8,305 nt of DNA from positions 1-8,305 of the forward strand of contig JAIROC010000442.1 of assembly GCA_031257735.1 (NCBI GenBank), given 5' to 3'. Below are positions 1-6,919 of this stretch, one piece after another. The DNA is from Bacteroidales bacterium. Lineage in GTDB: Bacteria > Bacteroidota > Bacteroidia > Bacteroidales > WCHB1-69. Position numbers and translations under genes: made by a program. Position 1 is the stretch's first letter; the number at the start of each line of letters is the position of its first letter. The notes beneath the pieces are model-generated. The model made no database searches and was not told where the DNA came from. It was given only the letters and a program-made list of their open reading frames with translations.

Positions 1-3000
1 AAGCGCTGTAATTCATGGAAATTCCGATTTTAAAGATCCCAATGATGCGAATACGTCAAGTCTATATAAAGGAAAAGCCATTCTTGATTTTCCATCTACA
101 GACTGGGTGCAGAAAAAAATTCCTTTTATTTATGACGGGACCAACACTGATAACGTTTCCTATCTTCTTGTTACCTTAACAACCAATGCAAGACCGGGTG
201 GAGGGAATAGTGGCGACGCCTTATATGTTGATGACATGGAATTAATATACAGCGCATGGTTAAAAGACATTAAAATGGATGGACAAACTATTGCTGGTTT
301 TGAGCAGGGTATTCTTTCCTGCGATATTGTTTATCCACGCGGGACAGATCCTGTTATAACATATATACCTGAAGTATCTGATGTTACCATTAAAGATACG
401 CTTATTAATGGAACTGTAAACGTAAACGACACATTGGATGGCGCTCAAAGAATTGTTGTAGTAACTGCAGAAGATAGTCTAACAACAAAAACCTATACTC
501 TTACTTATCATGTAGGACCTGCACGAAATGCAACATTAGATCGATTTGTCAGTACATTAGATAATGTTACTTTCGACACAATTACTGTTCCTCTTCAAAT
601 ACCGGACGATTCTGTTCAACATATTTATACGCCGTTATTACCTCCGGGAACAACGCAGGCGTCAGTAATTTCAGCTACAGATGTCATGTTAGCAGATACG
701 GGCGCAAGAGTTCTTTCTGTTACTAATGTAACATCGGTTAAGGATTCAGCAACCATTACAGTTAAAGCAGAAAACGGTAGAATAAAAACCTATTATATAC
801 ATTTTCCTGTTGCATTGTCTGGCAATGATAGTTTGGCTTCCATCCTTTATAATAGTTTTTCTGTTTCGCCTTTTCATCCGGATACGCTTTCTTATCATGT
901 AGTATTGCCTCCCCTAACAGCTAATCCTCCATTGGTTTCGGCTACTGCAGCTTGGGCAGGATTAACGCCGCATATTGTACAGGCATACCGGTTGAAGGAT
1001 ACAGCAAAAATTACCGTTACGGCAGAAAATAATATCAATCAAAGAACATATCTTGTTTCTTTTTCGGTACTGCCTGATACTAATGTCAATCTTTCGTCTC
1101 TAACATATAATTATTCCGGCGGAGGTCATGATAAGAAAATAACGGATCTCAATCATGATACAGTAACAATAGAATTGCCATTTGGAACAATGTACCTAAC
1201 CAAATTATCTGCTGTTAGCGCTTCTCCAACAGCTTCATCGATTGGTTATGACCTTACATTGCCAATTCAGTTACCGGTAATCGCTCACGTAACTGTTACT
1301 GCAGAAAATACAAACTATACGAAAACACATATAATAAACTTTGTACAGGGACGAAACGACAATGCTCATTTGGATTCATTATATTACATACTTGGTAATG
1401 ATACAACGCTTGTTCTAAACTTTAACAAAACAAAGGAACACTATTTAGTAGCGTTGCCGGTAGGAACGGTTGCTACGCCGACTTTATACTGTCTGTTGGC
1501 AGATACCCATGCCCATGCAATTGTTACTGATCCTTCTTCTCCAAGAGATACGGGAAAAGTAGTCGTAACAGCAGAAAATGGTTCTACAACAAAAACCTAT
1601 ACTGTTGTTTTCAGCGTTACCTTGTCTACCGATGTTTCTTTGTCAGAAATTAAAATAGTGGATACTGTACTTTTATCAAATACAGGTATAGATTCTACTA
1701 TCGCTCTCCCCAACGCTTTATCCTATAATATACCGTTGGATACTACTATTGTTCCCAAAATTACGGTTACAACCACATATCCAACGGCAACATGGAGCAT
1801 TATTTATCCTGATACTGTTCCGGGTCAGGTGAAAATTATCGTTACAGCAGAAGATACAACAGTAAAAGAAACTTATAGGATTAATTTCCTTTATTCAGAA
1901 CCGACAAATCCCAATCTGGTTGATTTGGGATATACATTGGGCGGGATAACTTATTATGTTCCGAATTTTCATCCGGATACATTGGAATACCATGTTTTAT
2001 TGCCTTCTCAAACAACACAAACGCCAGCTATCGTTTGTCAGGCTGCCGATCCTAATGTGCTTCCTGATATTACAGCTCCTATTGACCCTAATAGTATAGG
2101 AACAGTTAATATACAATCGACCGATCAATCGAAAAACAAAACCTATCAGATATCTTTTACAGTAGAAATATCTACCAATGCCAAATTAGACAGTCTGTTT
2201 TATGATGGCATAGCCATTGAAGATTTTAATCCTTCGGTATTTTCTTACAGGATAGAATTACCTTATACAACGACTGCGGCTGTGACAGTATCTCCAAAGA
2301 CACAATCACCTGCAGCTACAATTGATTCTATACGACAAGCTGTCACTATCACAGATTCGGCTTTTGTGGATATAACGGCAGAAGATGCGTCAACAAAGTG
2401 TAGATATGTAATTCATTTTACAAGACAATTATCTCCTGTTGCTACTTTGTCGGAAATAAAATATACGTTGTCGGGCGCTGATTCGACGATAGAAGATTTT
2501 CAATCCGATGAAGTTTCATATACCGTTTTCCTTGCTCCTGAAACTGTATCAATCCCTCAACTTCTATTTACGCTTGCAGACACAAATGCACAGGCTCAAT
2601 TGATACGTACGCCTTTGCATCCAAACGATACGGCAATTATTCGTGTTACGGCAGAAAATCAAATAGAACATCAGGTTTATGTTATTGTCTTCAGTAGGAT
2701 AAAATCTGCTAACAATCGTTTATCGGATTTGCAATACAATGGAATATCATTGAGTAACTTTAATTCTGACACATTGAACTATATGGTTATTTTGCCATGG
2801 GAAGAAACACAAATTCCCGTAGTAACTGCCACTTCGCAATGGGATAGTATGACGGTAAATATACCTCCAATTACTACAGTATTTGGGACTGTTAACATTC
2901 AGGTTATTCCTGAAGACGGAGGACAGGCAAGATATTATGAGATTGCATTTGAAAGAGGTTCTAATGTCGAATTACAGGCTTTGAGATGGTCTTTGGATGG

Positions 3001-4261
3001 AAATACCTATTCTTCGGTGGAAAATTTCGATGCCAATGATACAGGATACCATGTTTTGTTGCCGATAGGAACAACTGTTCGTCCGGTTATGGAATGGGAT
3101 TTAGAGGATTCCAGAAGTTTGGTGGATGTTGCAAATGATTTCTCCCTGCCCAATGGCATTACCACCGTGACAATAACTGGTTGGGACAGTTTGAACGTAA
3201 AAATATATACGGTAGAATTTGAAGTAGAACTTTCTACAGAAGCGGCATTGTCCGATTTGATGGTGAACGGCGTAACGATTGCTAATTTCCATACGGATAC
3301 GCTGAATTATTTTATAGAATGTGAATATGGAAGCGCCTTTCCGCTTGTTACCGCAACGGCAACACAACCCGACGCACGAATAGATTATACGCAAATCAAC
3401 GAATATCCGGCTGTGGCTGTGATAAAGGTATTTGCAGGGGATACGACTGTTCAACGTGAGTATACAATAGCCTTTAGCATAGAAGCGGGTGATAATGCTT
3501 TTCTGTCGGATTTATTGATAGACAGTGTTTCTTTGGCAGACTTTGACAAGAACGTGTTTTTCTATGATGTAATCTTGCCGTACGGAACAACAACACTGCC
3601 CGTTGTGTCGGCTACTGCTGAAGATGAAAGAGCTACTGTTACAATTACGCAAATAGCGCAATTGGGAGATACCGCCAAAATACAGGTTACGGCTATCAAT
3701 GGAGACATAAAAGAATATCAACTTTACTTTATGGTGGATGGCAATTCTAATGCTTATGCATCAAACATTTTTGTAGACGGAAAAATAGTAGAGAATTTTA
3801 ATGCTACTTCTCGGAACTACAATTATATTTTGCCTGCCGATTATACAGGAATACCTGTTGTTACAGCAGAGTTGGCAGATCCGAAGGCAAGCTATACTGT
3901 AAAGAACGCTACACAGATACCCGGTCAAACAGTAATAGAAACTACCGCCGAAAATCAAAGAGATAAATTTTCATATCGTATTAATTTTACAAAAGAGACA
4001 TCGGTTGTATCGTTTGAAAATCATACAACCCTGTCTATTTTTCCCAATCCGGGGTCAAGCGTTATTAATTTCGATTTGAAGGGAATATCTCAAACAGCTA
4101 ATTTGGAAATATCTACTGTTGACGGGAGAATACTTGGTAAATATACTTTACAGGAAGGAATAAATCCTGTCGAGATAGAACATTTACAGAAAGGTGTTTA
4201 CTTTTATAAGGTTTACACGGAAAAGAAAATACTTGGAACAGGCAAGTTTATCAAACAGTAG
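1..4261 (+). CDS. Giant T9SS-secreted surface protein: PCMD end, 14 cadherin-like repeats, sorting domain (5'-partial)
   Basis: The frame is open from base 2 to the TAG at 4259-4261, giving 1,419 visible residues; the start codon, signal peptide and most of the first domain lie upstream. A GTG at 107 is in frame but lies inside a conserved domain and is not the start. Domain order: the end of a PCMD-type beta-sandwich (2-253, closing on GDALYVDDMELIY), fourteen cadherin-like beta-sandwich repeats (254-4009), and a type A T9SS C-terminal sorting domain (4010-4258). Proteins of this build cross the outer membrane through the type IX secretion system and end up surface-anchored or released. The repeats probably act as a stalk or adhesive rod that projects the N-terminal PCMD domain, which is thought to be carbohydrate-related by family. 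A receptor gene follows after a short gap, suggesting a shared capture and uptake role. Ligand and exact function are unknown. The domain calls are from motif recognition, not a profile search. Confidence 0.9.
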   Translation, partial: SAVIHGNSDFKDPNDANTSSLYKGKAILDFPSTDWVQKKIPFIYDGTNTDNVSYLLVTLTTNARPGGGNSGDALYVDDMELIYSAWLKDIKMDGQTIAGFEQGILSCDIVYPRGTDPVITYIPEVSDVTIKDTLINGTVNVNDTLDGAQRIVVVTAEDSLTTKTYTLTYHVGPARNATLDRFVSTLDNVTFDTITVPLQIPDDSVQHIYTPLLPPGTTQASVISATDVMLADTGARVLSVTNVTSVKDSATITVKAENGRIKTYYIHFPVALSGNDSLASILYNSFSVSPFHPDTLSYHVVLPPLTANPPLVSATAAWAGLTPHIVQAYRLKDTAKITVTAENNINQRTYLVSFSVLPDTNVNLSSLTYNYSGGGHDKKITDLNHDTVTIELPFGTMYLTKLSAVSASPTASSIGYDLTLPIQLPVIAHVTVTAENTNYTKTHIINFVQGRNDNAHLDSLYYILGNDTTLVLNFNKTKEHYLVALPVGTVATPTLYCLLADTHAHAIVTDPSSPRDTGKVVVTAENGSTTKTYTVVFSVTLSTDVSLSEIKIVDTVLLSNTGIDSTIALPNALSYNIPLDTTIVPKITVTTTYPTATWSIIYPDTVPGQVKIIVTAEDTTVKETYRINFLYSEPTNPNLVDLGYTLGGITYYVPNFHPDTLEYHVLLPSQTTQTPAIVCQAADPNVLPDITAPIDPNSIGTVNIQSTDQSKNKTYQISFTVEISTNAKLDSLFYDGIAIEDFNPSVFSYRIELPYTTTAAVTVSPKTQSPAATIDSIRQAVTITDSAFVDITAEDASTKCRYVIHFTRQLSPVATLSEIKYTLSGADSTIEDFQSDEVSYTVFLAPETVSIPQLLFTLADTNAQAQLIRTPLHPNDTAIIRVTAENQIEHQVYVIVFSRIKSANNRLSDLQYNGISLSNFNSDTLNYMVILPWEETQIPVVTATSQWDSMTVNIPPITTVFGTVNIQVIPEDGGQARYYEIAFERGSNVELQALRWSLDGNTYSSVENFDANDTGYHVLLPIGTTVRPVMEWDLEDSRSLVDVANDFSLPNGITTVTITGWDSLNVKIYTVEFEVELSTEAALSDLMVNGVTIANFHTDTLNYFIECEYGSAFPLVTATATQPDARIDYTQINEYPAVAVIKVFAGDTTVQREYTIAFSIEAGDNAFLSDLLIDSVSLADFDKNVFFYDVILPYGTTTLPVVSATAEDERATVTITQIAQLGDTAKIQVTAINGDIKEYQLYFMVDGNSNAYASNIFVDGKIVENFNATSRNYNYILPADYTGIPVVTAELADPKASYTVKNATQIPGQTVIETTAENQRDKFSYRINFTKETSVVSFENHTTLSIFPNPGSSVINFDLKGISQTANLEISTVDGRILGKYTLQEGINPVEIEHLQKGVYFYKVYTEKKILGTGKFIKQ
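2..253 (+). other. C-terminal part of a PCMD domain (domain within the first CDS)
   Basis: The 84 residues before the first repeat match the closing half of the PCMD fold (putative carbohydrate metabolism domain, a CBM-like beta-sandwich). Visible landmarks are a W-x-x-x-x-I-P-F-x-Y strand (DWVQKKIPFIY), a hydrophobic strand (YLLVTLTT), a Gly/Asn-rich loop and the terminal GDALYVDDMELIY. The two copies in the third gene have the equivalents WTQFDIPINY with GSALYLDDVEFDY, and WSEFNVPVNY with GSALYLDDLELDY. The start of the domain is outside the window. Carbohydrate binding is a family-level suggestion only. Confidence 0.8.
254..4009 (+). repeat. Fourteen tandem cadherin-like beta-sandwich repeats (protein-level, diverged)
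   Basis: Repeats start at about 254, 524, 824, 1082, 1358, 1631, 1907, 2177, 2438, 2711, 2963, 3239, 3491 and 3746; the last ends near 4009. Each is about 83-100 residues. The shared pattern is L-x-x-[LI] at the first strand, a short turn, [ND]F-x-x-[DN]-x-x-x-Y-x-[VI]-x-LP, a hydrophobic strand such as P-V-V-[TS]-A-T, and a closing V-T-A-E-[ND]-x-x-x-x-x-x-Y-x-[IV]-x-F. This fits the Pfam cadherin-like beta-sandwich family PF12733, found in bacterial surface proteins. The copies are strongly diverged at DNA level, so this is an old array. Repeats 5, 7, 9 and 11 form a distinct subtype alternating with 4, 6, 8, 10 and 12. Confidence 0.88.
4010..4258 (+). other. Type A T9SS C-terminal sorting domain (domain within the first CDS)
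   Basis: The last 83 residues have the hallmarks of the Por secretion tail family. They begin with a short linker and LSIFPNPGSS, followed by a strand ending in NFDL, then L-E-I-S-T-V-D-G-R-I-L, a central E-x-x-L-x-K-G-V-Y-F-Y-K-V segment, and finish with GTGKFIKQ. In Porphyromonas and Flavobacterium such domains direct periplasmic intermediates to the type IX secretion system and are removed on export. This makes the protein extracellular and implies a T9SS elsewhere in the genome. Confidence 0.95.
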
Positions 4262-4325
4262 TGATGGATAAAAGGATCATGAATAGAAAGGAATAAAAAA
4301 GGGATTGTATCTTAAAAAAAGAGTA
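4262..4325 (+). other. Short spacer and start-choice region ahead of the receptor gene
   Basis: The gap between the surface-protein stop and the receptor ATG is 64 bases, purine-rich and A-rich (AGAAAGGAATAAAAAAGGG, then a run of seven A). No stem followed by a T-tract is seen, and no TAnnTTTG box of the Bacteroidota type. Co-transcription with the upstream gene is therefore likely. A TTG at 4305 is in frame and would add seven residues (MYLKKRV). The ATG at 4326 is preferred because ATG is the commoner start and gives a compact signal peptide; the TTG cannot be excluded. Confidence 0.45.
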
Positions 4326-6881
4326 ATGTATTTAATATCAAAACTGCTATACTTACGGAAAAAAGAATTTATCGGGATAGTCATCATATTGGCATTCTCG
4401 GTATCTTCTTTTGCTCAATCGTACATACTAAAAGGACGAATATACGACGCCAACGACAAGGAAGGATTGCCGGGCGCTCATGTTTTACCTTTGTGCGGTT
4501 CAACGGTAGATGGAGTTGCATGTGATATAAATGGTATCTATACTTTGACACTCAAAGTTCAAAAGTGTACGATACGCTTTCAATTTTTAGGATACGAAAC
4601 GGTAGAAAAAACAGTTTCTTTTCAGGGAACGAACGTAATTTCGTTAGATATTCCAATGAAATCAACAGATACAAAGTTAATCGGAGTAGAAGTAAAAGAA
4701 AAACGATACGAAATAAGAAAGGATGAGTCTGTTTCTTCATTGGAATATATTCCTGCAAAACATATCGAAGATCAAAATATTACTAAATTAGACGCCGCAT
4801 TTGATAAAGTAGGTGGTTTGGTGATTGTCAATAACGAGCCTCAAATGCGTGGCGGTAGCGGATTTAGTTCTGGTATGGGAAGTCGCGTAATGATTATGAT
4901 GGATGAAATGCCTGTTTTGCGTGTGGATGCAGGACGTCCGGCATGGAATCTTATTCCGATGGAAAATATTGAACAGATAGAAGTCCTCAAGGGCGCTGCT
5001 TCTGTGCTTTACGGTTCGGCTGCCATTACGGGAGCAATCAATGTTCGTACAGCTTATCCCAAAAATAAACCGGAAACAAGATTTATTTGGTACAACGGTT
5101 TTTACAGTCGTCCGAGAGCGGATTATCGTTGCAGTTGGGCTGAAGGAATTGTTCCTTTAACCTATGGTGGAAGTCTTTCCCATGCACGGAAAATCAAAAA
5201 ACTTGACCTTGTCATAAGCGCTGAATATGCCCATGATGATGGTTTTGTCGGACAGGAAACGTCTATTGATTCCACTTTGCTGTATCCCGATTTATATAAA
5301 AAGATAGTAAAGGAACAGCGACTTCGCTTTAATTTCGGGACGAGATATAATATTAAGGAAGGTGTTATTGCCGGATTAAACGGTAATTTTCTCTACTCTC
5401 AAAATACAATGACGCATTTTTGGTTAAATGCAGACAGTGGAATGTATCGTACATTTCCGGGTTCATTGTCGGAGATTACAGACTTTATGTTCTTTTTGGA
5501 TCCCTTTTTTAAGTATTACAGCAAAAATGATGCTTCTCATACCGTCAAAGGACGATTTATGTACAGCGATAATTGGGCAACCAACAATCAAGACAGTAAA
5601 TCCGAAATGTATTATTTGGAGTATCAATATGCGAAACGTTTTAAGAAAGTGGGAGACCTTCAAATGTTTGTCGGAGTGGTGGGACAGTTTGCCCGTACAA
5701 GGGGAAATATATTTACCAGCGTAGGAGATACGAGCGGTATTCTTAAACCGAGATATTCTACCAACGGAGCGCTTTATGTTCAGTTAGAAAAGAAGTTTTT
5801 GAAGAAAAAGAATTTGACACTGTTGGGTGGCGCGCGTTACGAGTATTTTCAGATATTTGAAGAATTTGGTCATCTGTTGGAAGACAGCGCAAGCGCCAAT
5901 TATGTAGAAGCAAAACCTGTATTCAGGGTAGGCGTCAATTATCAGATAGTGCGGACATACACTTCGATTAGGGCTTCTTTTGGACAGGGGTATCGTTTCC
6001 CGACCATCGGAGAAAGATATATTACGACAAGAGTAGGAAATTACGGTTTTTATCCCAATCCCGATTTGAAGTCGGAAACAAGCTGGAATGTAGAACTTGG
6101 CGTTCAACAGATGTTTAGGTTGTTAGGCATACAGGGTTTTGTTGATATTGCAGGATATTATCAGCGATATAATAATTATGTAGAGTTTTTTCTCGGTCCT
6201 TGGCTGACAGCGGAACAGGAATTTGATGTTTTAAAACGATACGGGTTCAAATTTTTCAATACGGGAGAAGCGCGTATTGCAGGAGTAGATTTATCTATAG
6301 TGGGAGAAGCTAAAATGACTAAGTATTTCAAATATTCATTTTACTTTGCCTATACATACAGCAATCCCAAAGTGATGGATACAAATTATGTATTTACGGA
6401 AACATCATCCAAAGCGTATGATTATATCAATACATCATCCAATACGAACGGTCAAATTATGAAATACAGACTTGAGCATGTATTCAAGGTAGATGTTGAT
6501 TTTACTTTTTTTGAATGCCTTTCATTGGGAATTTCCACGCAATACTATAGTTTGATGAAAAATGTAGACGCATTTTTTTATACCTTGGATAGATTTTCCT
6601 CTACTGCTCCCAGATATGTTAGAAATTCACCTGTTCCATTTCCTTTTGATGGATTAGAACATTATAGAGAAACCCATAAGAAAGGGACATGGGTATTTGG
6701 CTTACGAACGAGTGTAGAAATGTGGAATGTAAAACTCTCATTAATCGTAAATAATCTGTTTAACAAGGAATATTCATTGCGACCGATGGCGCCGGAAGCG
6801 CCTCGAATAACAACGGTACAATTATTGTACAGATTTACGGAAGGGGAACCGTTCTTCCCCAAGAAAAATAAAGATAGTTAG
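4326..6881 (+). CDS. TonB-dependent outer-membrane receptor with CarboxypepD-like N-terminal domain
   Basis: This 851-residue protein imports an unidentified ligand across the outer membrane using TonB-ExbBD energy. Residue positions are from the ATG at 4326. Residues 1-30 form a signal peptide (basic YLRKK, core IGIVIILAFSVSS, cleavage SSFA before Q31). Residues about 33-111 are a CarboxypepD-regulatory-like domain (LKGRIYDANDKEGLPGAHV, then DINGIYTL and FLGYE). The segment at about 117-126 (LIGVEVKEKR) is where a TonB box would sit. Residues about 136-243 are the plug, with MRGGSGFSSGMGSRVMIMMD, then W-N-L-I-P-M-E-N-I-E-Q-I-E-V-L-K-G and SVLYGSAAITGAINVRT. The rest is a 22-strand-type barrel ending near VNNLFNKEYS and LLYRF, followed by a 14-residue hydrophilic tail. 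It is shorter than SusC/RagA receptors (about 1,000 residues), and no SusD gene is adjacent within the window. Neighbours on both sides encode T9SS-exported PCMD proteins, suggesting that they supply or bind the ligand. The substrate is unknown. Confidence 0.96.
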   Translation: MYLISKLLYLRKKEFIGIVIILAFSVSSFAQSYILKGRIYDANDKEGLPGAHVLPLCGSTVDGVACDINGIYTLTLKVQKCTIRFQFLGYETVEKTVSFQGTNVISLDIPMKSTDTKLIGVEVKEKRYEIRKDESVSSLEYIPAKHIEDQNITKLDAAFDKVGGLVIVNNEPQMRGGSGFSSGMGSRVMIMMDEMPVLRVDAGRPAWNLIPMENIEQIEVLKGAASVLYGSAAITGAINVRTAYPKNKPETRFIWYNGFYSRPRADYRCSWAEGIVPLTYGGSLSHARKIKKLDLVISAEYAHDDGFVGQETSIDSTLLYPDLYKKIVKEQRLRFNFGTRYNIKEGVIAGLNGNFLYSQNTMTHFWLNADSGMYRTFPGSLSEITDFMFFLDPFFKYYSKNDASHTVKGRFMYSDNWATNNQDSKSEMYYLEYQYAKRFKKVGDLQMFVGVVGQFARTRGNIFTSVGDTSGILKPRYSTNGALYVQLEKKFLKKKNLTLLGGARYEYFQIFEEFGHLLEDSASANYVEAKPVFRVGVNYQIVRTYTSIRASFGQGYRFPTIGERYITTRVGNYGFYPNPDLKSETSWNVELGVQQMFRLLGIQGFVDIAGYYQRYNNYVEFFLGPWLTAEQEFDVLKRYGFKFFNTGEARIAGVDLSIVGEAKMTKYFKYSFYFAYTYSNPKVMDTNYVFTETSSKAYDYINTSSNTNGQIMKYRLEHVFKVDVDFTFFECLSLGISTQYYSLMKNVDAFFYTLDRFSSTAPRYVRNSPVPFPFDGLEHYRETHKKGTWVFGLRTSVEMWNVKLSLIVNNLFNKEYSLRPMAPEAPRITTVQLLYRFTEGEPFFPKKNKDS

Positions 6882-6919
6882 TTCAAAATAAAAAATATTA
6901 ATTAAAATTTAAAAGTATC
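6882..6919 (+). promoter_or_regulatory. AT-rich leader and translation start region of the third gene
   Basis: The 38-base spacer is almost entirely A and T and has no Shine-Dalgarno sequence. Relative to the ATG at 6920 it has A at -3, at -6 to -9 and at -13 to -16. Bacteroidota are known to initiate well on A-rich unstructured leaders with adenines near -3, -6 and -12 to -15, so this supports the chosen start. No promoter or terminator is seen in the spacer, consistent with read-through from the receptor gene. Confidence 0.5.

Noticed and set aside
107..109. In-frame GTG as the start of the giant surface protein
   Set aside because: The frame is open upstream to base 2, and the residues before the GTG continue the PCMD domain (KGKAILDFPSTDW). 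There is no signal peptide after it. The real start is outside the window.
3101..3454. 117-codon open frame on the minus strand
   Set aside because: It lies wholly inside the repeat array, has a low-complexity Cys/Arg/Ile-rich composition, no recognisable domain and no leader. It is a shadow of the + strand gene, as are the shorter minus-strand frames elsewhere.
5428..5724. 98-codon open frame on the + strand inside the receptor gene
   Set aside because: It overlaps the barrel coding region in another frame and its translation resembles no known protein, whereas the receptor frame is clearly conserved.
6402..6442. Direct repeat ACATCATCCAA within the receptor gene
   Set aside because: It is a short repeat encoding TSS twice in a probable loop; two copies in Ser/Thr-rich coding sequence are not evidence of a functional element.
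6843..6860. Hairpin GGGGAA/TTCCCC as an intrinsic terminator
   Set aside because: The stem is short, lies inside the coding sequence, and is followed by an A-rich tract with no T-run on the + strand. The minus strand has no transcript to terminate here.
4326..6881. Assigning the receptor as SusC/RagA, or as a specific siderophore or cobalamin receptor
   Set aside because: It is about 850 residues, lacks an adjacent SusD in the window, and has no substrate-specific motif that I can point to.
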